A stretch of DNA of 64,000 nucleotides, from assembly GCF_024323335.1 (NCBI RefSeq), contig NC_066581.1, forward strand, positions 33,166,699 through 33,230,698, in the 5' to 3' direction. The position numbers and the translations under genes were made by a program. The stretch is from Lathyrus oleraceus. Its lineage: Eukaryota; Streptophyta; Magnoliopsida; Fabales; Fabaceae. Below, one piece after another: positions 44,114 through 55,060 of the stretch. The notes below the pieces were generated by a model. It had not been told where the DNA came from, did not search any database, and saw nothing but the letters and a program-made list of their open reading frames with translations. Numbering within the stretch: position 1 is the first letter of the stretch; every line of letters begins with the position of its first letter.

Positions 44114-44341
44114 ATGATATGTAAAAATATCAACTTTGGAGCCAATTAAAAAAGGACGAAACTTTTCCAATGCAAATACTACCATCAACAATTCTTTTCC
44201 AGTAGTGGTGTAGTTCACTTAATTTTCATTTAAAGCCTTGCTAGCATAGTAACTGGCATGGAAAAAATTTGTGTGTTGTTGGCCTAGAACTACTCCAACC
44301 GCTTAATCACTCACATGACACATAAGTTCACAAGTAATTCC
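44114..44341 (-). pseudogene. pol: Athila-like RT/RNase H fragment
   Basis: Too broken for an open frame, but the - strand reads CELMCHVSD, stop, AVGVVLGQQHTNFFHASYYA, SKALNEN, stop, VNYTTTGKELLMVVFALEKF, RPFLIGSKVDIFTYH. These are standard gypsy RT-to-RNase H motifs (YASKTLNEAQ-type, TTxKELLAVVFA-type). Two in-frame stops; the final DH of the usual T-D-H is changed to YH. E0 follows directly on the downstream side and LTR E1 on the upstream side. Confidence 0.85.
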
Positions 44342-46930
44342 TGTTGCACCTCGAAAAATGAGAACATGACTTAGCAAAACGCAATCGCACGCTCGCATGA
44401 TGGACTAAATAGAGTCGTCACCAAACTTTATTTATTCCTAAAAAGGAAAGGAGAAATATCGATAAACCTAAGAAATAACGACAATGATATTGGTTATCGC
44501 AATCAAATTAGGGTTCAGGAGTCGATTATGCAAGGGGAAGGTATTAGCACCCGTCACGTCTGTCGTACTCAACGAGAACCATTAAGTTAGTTGTGTGCGT
44601 TAGTGTTAGCTTAGAAATGTTAGGATTTCAAGTTATTAAGAGGGAAAGAAGAAAGAATAGGAAAGATAAAATCTTTTTGGATTTTTGCAACGAAGGGGAC
44701 TAAACCTAAGTTTTTTATTAATGGACCTGACAAGAGATACAAATCCTGCTCCTATGTATCTCTGGGTGCAATAGAGAACTCAAGAGATACAAAACCTTTC
44801 GTTTGAGAAAAGGGTTTAAGGATCAATCGCACGACGGTGAGAAAAGAATTTTATTAGTTTTATATGTTTTTGGATGATGGCAAGAACTTGGGTGGGCGAG
44901 ATATCCATCTTGAATCCTAGCATCATGAGTGTGTGGTATCCACCACGTTCTGTTTTCATCTTATTTGCAAAAGTGTTTAATATCTCTTAGATGTTTTTGA
45001 GATTTGATTGAGAAATGGTTTGGAGAAACCGCATTGAGTGTTTTGAATGATGGCGAGAACTAAGATGGGTGAGATATACATATCAATTCTTATTCTCAAG
45101 AGCTCATGGTATCCACCCCATTCCGTTTCCATCTTTATTTAAAAATGTTAAATAGTGGTTAAGTGTTTTGATTTTTAATATAAAAATAGCTTGACGTTGG
45201 ATCAAGCATTTGATGAACGATTGTGAAAGGTTTGAATGAAGTGGTTTGAAAGAAGATGGAATAGAAAGAAATGGATTGAGTTTGAAATGGATTGAATTGG
45301 TTATTGAGAAAATACTCGGCGTTGGATCGAGTCTTTACTTTTTTTGTATCTTTATGAAAAGGGATTGATTTTATTCTTTTGTTAAACTAACTAAGCAAGC
45401 AAACAAACAAAGAAATAAAAGCGGTAAAATCATTACACGTCATGGGAATCGGGGTACATTTTTCCGAATGGGGATATAAGATAATAAAACGATTAAATCA
45501 AGCCCAATCAAACAAGTACATGTAAATAAAAAGTGTTCATTGTAAGAAGGCCCAAGAGTAAGCCTTAGGACCGAGAATAAAACGAACTCATTGTAAGAAG
45601 CCCCAAGAGTAAGCCACAATGTGCTCAAAGTCGGTTTGTGCATAATGACAACATGGATGGAATGTCATACACAAGTGTCATAACACGGTGGAATTTTCCA
45701 TTAATGTATAGAAATTATGGTGGCGTGCTGACATAGAAATATCGAATCTAATGGATTTAAAATCCAATTTAACTCGGTGAAATAAATAGCCACAAACCAA
45801 AAAAAATCCAAATATTTACAAAACTATTCACAAGACTTACAAAGCCATTTTAACAATCTACCAAAGTTTATGTCATATAGGGTGCAAATAGAAAGTAAGA
45901 TGAGTAAATGGAAACATGATACATGGGCATATTATTCTCTAATCTAATTCACAATTTAATAAATAGGTAAGAAAAGATTTTGAAATTAACTAGAATAATA
46001 AAAAGTCAAAATAACAAATAAAAAAAAAATACAGTGGGCAACACCCATTCCCATGACTAGCAAGTTAGTTATCCTCAAAATCTTCTCCCTTAGCAACCGA
46101 CTAAAAAACGACACATGGCATGGGAAACAAATAAAAAATCATTAAATATTTTTATCATTCTCCTTTATTTCAAATTGCAGAACTCTCCTCATAATATACG
46201 TAATAGCATGGGTTGTATGTAACTTTTGGATAATCAAACTTATTGTAGTAGAACTTGATTTTTTGAGCTTATGTAACAGTTCAAAACAATACTCAACAAC
46301 ATGGAATTGAGACTCAATTCATAAACAGAACACAAGAATTTCTAAACGAAGACCCAAATCACAATGTCATTTATTGCAACATAAAGCAATACAATACAAA
46401 GTCATACTATCTGAAATGCAACAATACTATCAGTCTAAACAACACAACTTATATCAAAATGCAGCAAATTGAAATACACAAACTAAGTACACACTGCACC
46501 ATGAAGGTTTCAAACAAATTACTCTTAACACAATGTAGATTAGTAGCTCATGAAACCCAAAACAGATCAGATCAGAAACAATATGCAAAAAAATTCAATC
46601 AAAAGCTATATCGTTCATCTACTTCATACAAAATACAACAATCAAAGCAACACATGAAATGTTTGGAAATTACAAAATGAAATGGATACCTCGCACTTAC
46701 GTCTTTGACAAAATTTGAGCATAATTCCGATGATGTGTAGAATAACCAAATGCAATGTTGCGGTGGTCACTTGCGGTTGCTGCACGGATTTGCGCTTGCC
46801 GAAATTGAATGCAGGAATGTGGTGGTTGAATGAGATATAACATGAGTTGAATGGAGAAGTTTGGAGGTTTAGTGATGGTTTTTTTTTTCTTGAAGGTGAA
46901 TTTATGGTTGTTTGGAGTTTGGAGGTTGAA
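44342..46930 (-). repeat. Ogre-type LTR E1, - strand
   Basis: The left border ends ...CGAGGTGCAACA on the - strand at 44342. Diagnostic parts: primer-site-like AGAGTCGTCA at 44411-44420, box GGTATTAGCACCC at about 44538, hairpin 44759-44777. The right part is AT-rich and featureless, and the right border near 46930 is uncertain. No gene recognised; short frames at 45440 and 46459-46956 have no family features. Confidence 0.6.
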
Positions 46931-48060
46931 GCTACACGAATTATACCCGAGCGCATCGCACGCTCAAAGATACAACAGAGTCGCCATCAAACTTTATTTA
47001 TTCCCTAAGGAAAGGGAAAACATCGATAAAACCCGGGGGAAAGAGAAATGAGTAAGGAAGTCGGTTATGTAAGTGGAAGGTATTAGCACCCTTTACATCC
47101 ATGGTACTCCATGGGAACTGTTTTGAATGCGCTTTGCAAGAATGGGTGTTACTATCTGAAGATTACTCGAGAAAAAGGAAAAAAGGGGGTTAATAGTTAA
47201 TGGTGAAAAAAAGGGTATAAATAAATGTGATCGCTAAGGATTTGGGCCCTCGTGCTTATGTATCCTCATTCTTGCAATGAGGAAATCAGAGTTCCATAGT
47301 TCGTGGAACTAAGACGGATGCATTAGTTGTTTTTAATGAACATCATTGACGTTCGCGTTCTACTGACAACTTGCTTGTATTCTCGAGCATGGAAGTCTTA
47401 AGCGCCTGTCTGTTTGCGATATAATCGATGAACTCAGATTGCAATCTAGCAGTTAAACCTTTCTTGCTTGCACATGGAGGCTTAATCGTCATTCACGGTA
47501 GAACGGAAGTAACACATCCTTTCTGAAAACGTTTTAAACTGAAAATGAAGCCCAACGAGAAAACTGAGTTTGATGAGGTGAGTTTGCTTTTATTCTGAAA
47601 AGAGAGTTATGATTTGAATCATACTAAAGTTTATGAATAGATATGAATACAGTTAGCAACTGGGTCATTCGTCCCATACCTAAAGCTATTCAGAATGAGG
47701 ATAAGAATTCTCCACTCTCATCCCTTCTCCATTGATTAAGGCTCGTTTCGTACAATCCTAACCGTATTGTTAATTTTTTTAGTTTATTTAAAAAATGGTT
47801 TTAGTTTTACTGAGAGAGAACAAAAGGAAGAGAAGAAACCCTGAAAGGTTGGAGTATGATCTTCATGTCTGTGTAGAAAGACTAATCAATTATTTGATTT
47901 AAATTACACTAAAGTCTATCAATAAAGGTGAATACAGTGAGAAACTGGGTCATTCATCCCATACCCAAAGTTATTTAGAATGAGGATAGGAATTCTCCAC
48001 TCTCACCCCTTCTCTATTATTTAAGGCTCATAACGTACGATTTGCATCATAACTAATGAG
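46931..48060 (-). repeat. Ogre-type LTR E2, partial, - strand
   Basis: Primer-site-like AGAGTCGCCA at 46977-46986, TTTATTCC-type block, GGTATTAGCACCC box at about 47078, hairpin 47263-47283. The sequence is related to E1 but clearly diverged. It loses recognisable structure toward 48060, where element X's LTR starts. Borders approximate. Confidence 0.6.
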
Positions 48061-48106
48061 TGCTGAAGTTGAACCTCCTTGTATTACCACAAGAAATTGA
48101 TAGGGC

Positions 48107-49052
48107 ATGTTGAAAATGTAATTAATGAAAGCGCCTTATGGATTTAAGGATTATACCCCACCAAGGGGAGGTTTGAAGAAAAGCTGAGCCCAAGATAAGC
48201 AAGAGCTAGGAAAACCATAAGTTACCAGAAGATGAAATCGACGAAAGAAGCATGTTTGGTCGAAATCCGTTCTGTCGACTGGACCGGAGATTGGGACTTA
48301 AGAAATTCTTGATTGTACCAAACACATAGGGGATTGTGTCGACATTAATACCTGAGTGGGATAAGTTTGAAATTCAAAATGACTAGAAGTTACAAGGAGA
48401 ACAAGCGCCAAAATATGGAGCAGTTTTTAGATCGTGTGGCACGACGTCTGTCTACAGACAGTTATTTTTGAGTAGTTTTATTTGTAGACAGTTTCTTTAG
48501 TTCATTATAAATAGGGGATCCCACAGAGGACTCTGGATATTCACTTTGTACCAAAATCACTTGTAAAAAACTTCACATTACCAGCGTGAGGAAGCAAGAG
48601 CTTTTAAGAGTGCTATGTACGTGAATCACCATATTTACTTCAATGCAACTTTCCTATTTTTCAATCGTTCCCGTTTAACACTTTATTTTAATTTCATTTA
48701 CGTTTGAATTATCCTTTTATGTTGTCGTCTACGCTATCGACACTAATTCTATTACGATAATAGAATTCACCAAAAACGTGTTTGTTGTGTATGTCTTTTT
48801 AATGTTATAGTGTTGTCGGTCATGAGTCACCCATAGTCTATAGCATCATCATTTCGTGTGGAAAAACCTTTGCTTGTTCAATACTTTGTCAGAAGCCGTT
48901 TCTCACAAAGTTAGTAATCTGTCGAATTGAACGAGTTACCCCGTTACATTAGCACATGTCTTAGGATCAACTGGTCGATCCTGCAAGTAACCCTTAGTTT
49001 TAAGGCTTAGGGAGGACCAGCGGTTGTTTACCAGTTTCCATAGTAAATAAAA
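48107..49052 (+). repeat. LTR of Tat-type element X, first copy
   Basis: Probable start TGTTGAAAATG at 48107 (approximate); TATA box TATAAATA at 48506-48513; ends directly before the primer site at 49053. The last 95 bp recur at 51446-51540. Unrelated in sequence to the Ogre LTRs. Confidence 0.65.
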
Positions 49053-49067
49053 TGGCACGCCCAGTGG
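49053..49067 (+). promoter_or_regulatory. Primer binding site, X, first copy
   Basis: TGGCACGCCCAGTGG, interrupted after 15 bases by Y. It begins with the TGG required for pairing to a tRNA CCA end; the tRNA was not identified. Confidence 0.7.
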
Positions 49068-49799
49068 TGTAACAACCCAATTTTAGTAATTATTTCTTAT
49101 ATTATTATTATTATATTTTATTTTATTTATTTGAAGTGTTAATTAATTAATTGGTTGTTAGGTAGTATAATAATCGATTATATTAATTAATTTGGTGTGT
49201 TAATTAATTATTTAGTTGATATGAGATATAATTAAATAATTAATTATAGTAATTAACTTGGTGGGTATATGGTGTTAGTTTAATTTAATTGAACTAATTA
49301 GAGATATTTAAATATTAGGTCTTATTGGGCCTATTAATTAAATTAGAGGTATCACTCTTTAAGCCCAAATATAATACTATAAATAAGAGGTGAGGAGAGT
49401 GAGGAGTAGGATCATTTAATCATTTGACGGCACTAGAGAAACAAAAGAGGAAAAGTAAGGAGAAGAGGGGAAGAACAAGAGAGAAGCTAAGGTTTCCAGA
49501 AAATTGAAAAGGTAAGGGGGGAATCCTTATTATTATGGGTCAGTATGATTGGGGCAATGGGTAGAAGTATGTTTAGGTTAAAATCCCTAATTTTGTATGG
49601 TTGTTTGAAATTGTTAGATTTTGATGAGTATTCTTGATTTCTGGTGATTTGATTGTGTTAAAACTTCAAATTAACGTTATATACTTAGAGTATTATATGA
49701 GTTATAATTTTCTGAACGTTTGGCTTTTTACGGAATCGAAATCGGAGGTCCGAAAGTCCTCCAACGATGAAAAATGCTGAAAATTCTGCATTCTGTTTT

Positions 49800-50010
49800 G
49801 TGTTAACGCAGGAATTGCATTCTGTTTTGCGTTAACCGGTTAACCAAAAGCGTTAACCGGTTAACATTGTTGAAAACCTGTTAGGAATTGTGTTCTTTTT
49901 TGCGTTAGCCGATTAACCAAAAGCGTTAACCGGTTAACACTATTGAAATCTTCCAGGAAGTGTATTCTGTTTTGCGTTAACCGATTAACCAAAAGCGTTA
50001 ACCGGTTAAC
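49800..50010 (+). repeat. Palindromic GTTAACCGGTTAAC array in Y
   Basis: Three units of about 70 bp, each with two neighbouring copies of GCGTTAACCGGTTAAC or one-base variants (GTTAGCCGATTAAC), joined by CAAAA. GTTAACCGGTTAAC is a perfect 14-bp palindrome. Confidence 0.9.
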
Positions 50011-50301
50011 ACTATTTGAAAAGTGAAAAATTGAGATTTTAAATGATGTATTCGTTTTGGAATGAAATCTAAGTGTGCGTATTTGATAATTAGCCTATAT
50101 TTGTGAATGATATATTGTTATGAAAGTGTATATGTACCATTGGTGGATAATTCATAGAGTTGAATTATGGTGATATGTGGAATGTTAAGATGGTAGAGAT
50201 GATCTTAATTGCATATGTGTGGTATTTGTACATTCATTCATGGCATGGTCGGCTTCATGGTGGAACCGGTGAAACTGTGGGTTCACATGGTAGCATACTT
50301 T

Positions 50302-50499
50302 GATCCTTAATTGGAAATAGGCGTAGTAGACGTTGATCCTTGATTGGAAATAGGCGTAGCATACATTGATCCTTAATTGGAAATAGGCATAGTATATGTT
50401 GATCCTTAATTGGAAATAGGCATAGCATACACTGATCCTTAATTGGAAATAGGCGTAGTAGACGTTGATCCTTAATTGGAAATAGACGTAGTGGCTTTG
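50302..50499 (+). repeat. 33-bp tandem array in Y
   Basis: Six copies of a 33-bp unit starting GATCCTTAATTGGAAATAGG (starts 50302, 50335, 50368, 50401, 50434, 50467). The encoded repeat peptide on the - strand is an artefact. Confidence 0.95.
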
Positions 50500-51445
50500 A
50501 TCTTGTCCGGATCGGAAGCGTGACTTGGATTCTAGATATTGAATCGGAAAGCGATGAAACGTTGGGTTCACATTACGGTACCACATGCATAGAGTCACAT
50601 GTCTTGCATTGAGTCACATTATAGTTATGTGATAATTGAATGTGTGCATTGATGTGATTGTGAGGTGTGTATGAGATATGGTAATTGAATTTGGTGATGT
50701 TTTGATACATAATTTGGCAAAATATGTGATTATGTGATAATTGTAGTTATGTGTATATTTGGGAATATAGTATTGGATTTTAATATTATACTCCTTGAGT
50801 TTTGATGGATGTTGGAACATGTGAAATAAATATTGGTTTGTATTATTTACATGGTTATACGAAGTGTGATGAATTCCTTAATTGTTGATTTAATCATTGT
50901 GCTTTATTATACTTCTTCATAATGATTTGAATTCTCACCCTTCTGTTGGAATGATGCTTTACACGACATTGTGCAGATACTCTAGAGTAGTATTGCTGAA
51001 GTAAGTGGACGGTAGCTCACTCGAGATTTAGTTGGAGAGTTTCCGTGTTTCAATTTAGAGACTAAGTAGTGAGTCAATGCTCTGGTCATGTAACACTGGG
51101 TAGATTAGTAGTATTGAACTCATATCTGATTTGGATATGCATTAGGTTATTACTTGTTTTATTTTATCTTGAGGTGATTATTGAGAGATGATCATGGTAT
51201 GGGACATGGATCATTTTATGAAATACATGAGTATTCATTATTTTCCGCTGCGAACGCATATTCTTGAATATTCATGATAATTGAAATGTGTTATTTTAAA
51301 TGACCAGGTGTATTGTATATTGATGATGAATGATGTTTGGTTTTGAAAGCTTTTAGTTTTTGAAAACGTCGATGTGACGCCCTTTGGTTATATGCGTGCT
51401 TATTTACTCTGATTATATGTTAAGTATTTTGGGGTAGAAAAAGGG

Positions 51446-51540
51446 GTCTTAGGATCAACTGGTCGATCCTGCAAGTAACCCTTAGATTTAAGGCTTAGGG
51501 AGGACCAGCGGTTGTTTACCAGTTTCCACAGTATACAACA
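51446..51540 (+). repeat. LTR end of element X, second copy
   Basis: 95 bp from GTCTTAGGATCAACTGG to ACAACA, repeating 48958-49052 with about six differences. It is directly followed by the primer site and the internal region of X. Confidence 0.85.
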
Positions 51541-51558
51541 TGGCACGCCCAGTGGGAG
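51541..51558 (+). promoter_or_regulatory. Primer binding site, element X
   Basis: TGGCACGCCCAGTGGGAG directly after the CA end of the LTR. Different from the Ogre-type primer site, so X uses another tRNA. Confidence 0.8.
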
Positions 51559-51713
51559 CAGTGCTAGTGTAGTTACGCAATTACATGAAACTTAGAAGTG
51601 GTAAACTATATAGTAGACCACAAGAAACTGTGAAAATATCAAACTCCAATACGGATGAAGTGCCACAAGGGACTTAATCCACTACGGAAATAGTAATTTC
51701 ACAGGTTGCAACT

Positions 51714-53795
51714 TTGCCTCCGATGACCAATGCATCCTCAATGATGTCGACTACGGGTGCGGTTAGAGCATCAATTCCTTTACCTCCATCGGGAGGTTCA
51801 GGATCAACGATAACGACGTTCAGACCTTATGTGCCTCGCTTTGGCACCACAGATCCTCTTTATGGAATGTCGTATTCCTTAATGCCAGGATATCAGTCAA
51901 TATCAAGTGCAACATTGTTTTCAGACAACGCTTAAAATACGAGTCCCTCCTTACAGGGATTAGCGCAAGAGGGCAATGCTCAGAATAGGAATAATACTCA
52001 GAATAGAACCATGCCGCTGTCGAATACTTCAATAGCGGTGTTGAGGCAGCAAATGGATGATAGTAATCATGAGTTGGTTCATATGTTAACTAATCAAATG
52101 GGTACAGTTTTTAATCCTGTGATACAGGAATCTGCTGAAACAAATAGGCAGGTGGCTAATCAATTGACACGCTTGTGTAACTTCCTAGGGGAACCGGCTC
52201 GACAGATGGCATAAGTGGTTAGGCAAACCATTCCTGTTCAAGTAGAGATAGGGGCAGCAGAAGATGAGACAGTCCATGAGGGACAAATCCTTAAACCCCA
52301 ACAAAATCAAGGCGTTGAGTCAGGAGTAGCAGGATGTAACCAGATGGTGTTAGTTAACCGACATCAGGATGCTGACCAAATTGTCGATCAACATCGGCAC
52401 AAAAACTTAGCAGTGGAAAATAATTTGACAACTATTGTCGAAATAATTATGGCTAGGAATGGTATGAGTACCATGTTGTAAAGGCCATTATATGCTTCCC
52501 CATTGGCTGAATTTATTCTCCAAACCGAGACACCTAGAGGAATGAAGGTGCCTAAATACACTAAGTTTGGGGGAGAATCTGGTGAGTCGACAATAGAACA
52601 TATTGTCATATATTTAACAGAGTCAAGAGATTTGGCTCACAATGAGGGTTTGAGAGTAAAAAACTTTCCTTCCTCTTTGAAAAAGGCTTCCTTCACATGG
52701 TTCACTTCTTTGGCCCCAAATTCAATTGATTCATGGGCCAAGTTAGAAAAGAAGTTCCATGAACATTTTTATGAAGGACACTCCAAAATTAGTTTGGCAG
52801 AATTGTCTAACATTAAGAGAAGGTTTGCTGAGAATATTGACGATTATCTGAATAGATTTAGATCATTAAAGGCCAGGTGCTTTACGCAAGTACCGAAACA
52901 TGAACTTGTTCAAATGGCTGCTGGGGGGTTAGATTATTCCATTAGGAAGAAAATAGACTCAACCTTTGTAAAGAGTATGTCACAATTGGCTGATAGAGTT
53001 CAACATCTCGAACAACTGAGGTTAGAAAAGGTTAGACACAGTAAGGCTAAGAAGGAAAAAATAGCTTTCGTCGATTATGACACGACAGATCCAATATATG
53101 AGGCTGATTATGCCTCATCAACCGAATTAGAAATTGACGTAGCTGAGTTAAAGCCAAGATCTGCTTATGAGTGTCGGTTATTACTTCCTGCACAAGGGAA
53201 AAATCCTGTCGAAAACGATCCAAATTTCCCTTCAAAAACTTATACATTTGATGTGACAAAGTGTGAGGAAATTTTTTATTTGTTAGTTAAAGATGGTCAA
53301 ATGGTGGTGTCACCTGGTATTAAAATACCACAATTGGAACAAAGACAGAAAAGAGGATTTTTTAAGTATCATAATTATCTTGGTCATAATACCTCTAATT
53401 GTTATCTTTTCAGGGATCTGGTTTAGAAAGCAAATCAAGAAGGCAGGCTGAAATTTGATGGCCAAAAAATGAAGATCGACGCTGACCCTCTCCACCAGGA
53501 GGAAGCTATATTCGTTGAGCCAGTCGAAATCAACATGGTCGAGATCTCTGAATATGATGAGGTTGACATGTTAGAGAAAACGGATGAAAGCCCAGATGTC
53601 GACATAGTTGAAGTCTATCCAAGGGATGATGAAGATTTGGAAGATTTCCTGTATCGCTGCAAGAATAAGGGTTCACAAGTCTGCTTATGCCCTAGATGTG
53701 GCGCTGCCACCGACAAAGTTGCTGCTGAAAATTTCCAAAAGCAACAATTGGGAAAAAAGCAAAGGAAGTGGGTTGAGCAGAGCATGCCAGAATGA
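51714..53795 (+). pseudogene. gag: Gag of element X with in-frame stops
   Basis: One continuous frame from 51714 to 53795 interrupted by TAA at 51933, 52212 and 52479 and TAG at 53424. The N-terminal part is Ser/Thr/Pro-rich and low in complexity. The conserved gag core is at 52503-53050 (MKVPKYTKFGGESGESTIEH, ASFTWFTSLAPNSIDSWAKL, NIDDYLNRFRSLKARC). Near 53350 is a Zn-knuckle-like CXXH variant (FKYHNYLGHNTSNCYLF), and CLCPRCGAATDK follows at about 53690. The frame then shifts before the protease region. Structural particle protein; this copy is dead. Confidence 0.85.
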
Positions 53796-55060
53796 AAGAA
53801 TCCCAAGGAAAGCTGCGGAAAATGCTCAAGCAAGGCCTAGGAGCTTTGTACCATCAGCAAGTGCTCCTAGAGGCACCTGGATTAAGCCTCAGGGAAAACA
53901 AGAAACCCCACAAGGTGTTGCTGCTGCCAGAGGAGGTTTAGCAATTAACTACAGGCGTGAGTTCAAGTCTGAGAAAAGGACTCATGTTTCTGAAAATTAT
54001 TTGGGGAAGAACCCCATGTCCAGAACTCAATGGAGACGTTTTCAACGTCGCAAGCAGGCTGAAAGAGAGGCTGATAGGGAAATGGCTGGAAAAGGCATGG
54101 CTAATGGGGCTGATTCTGGAAAGAGAGTTGTTGTGAGGGTCGACACTGCAGCTAAAGAACGGATCAGGGAGTATGTCCGTCGACCAAGTGAAAAATGTTC
54201 TGATGAGGTTATTGATGACTTTAATTCAGAATCAGAAGCAAATTTGGATATCTTAGTCAACATGGTGTCAATTCTACCAGAAGAATACAATTGTGTTACT
54301 GAGGTGAAGGATTCGATAGACGATACCGACGCTGAAGAAATGGCGTTACATAAGCCAAGATGTTACTTTGTGCTGAATGATGGTTCTGTTGAAAGCCAAG
54401 AAGCAATTTTTTGAAAGGCCCACAATGACTATGAAGAGTCACCTGAAACCTCTGTTGATCAGGGCTAAAGTGAAAGGTGTGACTATCAACAAAGTGTTGG
54501 TAGATTGTGGCGCTACTGTTAACATCATGCCACACCATATTTTGAAGAAAATTGGCAAGTATGATACTGATGTTAGATCCAACAACATAGTCTTATCTGA
54601 CTATGGGGGCAAAACAAAAAGCACCATGGGTGTGATCATGGTGAACATCATTGTCGGCTCAATCACTAGGCCAAGATTGTTCATGGTAATAGATGCCAAG
54701 CCAAGTTACAATTTGCTAGTCGGCAGAGAATGCCTCCATGGTGTTGGAGCTCAACCATCTTCAGCACATCAGAGATTGGTAATTTGGAGAGAAGATGGAG
54801 TGGTCGAAAACATTGAAGCTGATCAAGGCTACTTCATGGCTGACGTGAACAATGTCGGCAAGAAGGAATTCGAGAGAAAGTTGGCTAACATTTCTCCTTG
54901 TTTACCAACTGAGGATGTGTATTCTAATCTGAGTGAAACTTTTGTTTCTCTAACTTTGCACGAAACTCATGGCTTCATTTGGGATGTGGAACGTTTAGAG
55001 GACCCACCTTATGCAGAAATCCGACCGACAGGCTGGGGGGATGTCACTGATGATGTTTGA
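53608..55060 (+). pseudogene. Gag-protease region of element X, frameshifted
   Basis: 53608-54414 continues in another frame with a Lys/Arg-rich segment (MSRTQWRRFQRRKQAERE). A T6 run at about 54406 marks a likely one-base shift into the frame of the aspartic protease (54377-55060). The active site reads VLVDCGATVNIMP, Asp-Cys-Gly-Ala, as in other Tat elements, with NLLVGRECLHGVGA as the C-terminal protease motif. The protease cuts Gag-Pol. Another shift at a G6 run near 55035 leads into RT. Confidence 0.82.

Larger units (their letters stand above)
49068..51445 (+). mobile_element. LTR-like insertion Y
   Basis: Starts TGTAACAACCC, a common gypsy LTR start, with TATA box TATAAATA at 49378-49385 and a purine-rich leader after it. 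It ends GGGGTAGAAAAAGGGG without the expected terminal TGTTACA. No open frames of substance, so it is probably a 3'-truncated solo LTR. Contains two tandem arrays (49800-50010 and 50302-50499). It is flanked by 110-bp direct repeats of X's LTR end plus primer site. Confidence 0.65.

Noticed and set aside
46459..46956. Short frames near the right end of LTR E1
   Set aside because: No recognisable domain, AT-rich codons, on both strands; probably LTR sequence.
50185..50598. Repeat peptide with YFQLRIN motifs
   Set aside because: Antisense translation of the 33-bp array in Y.
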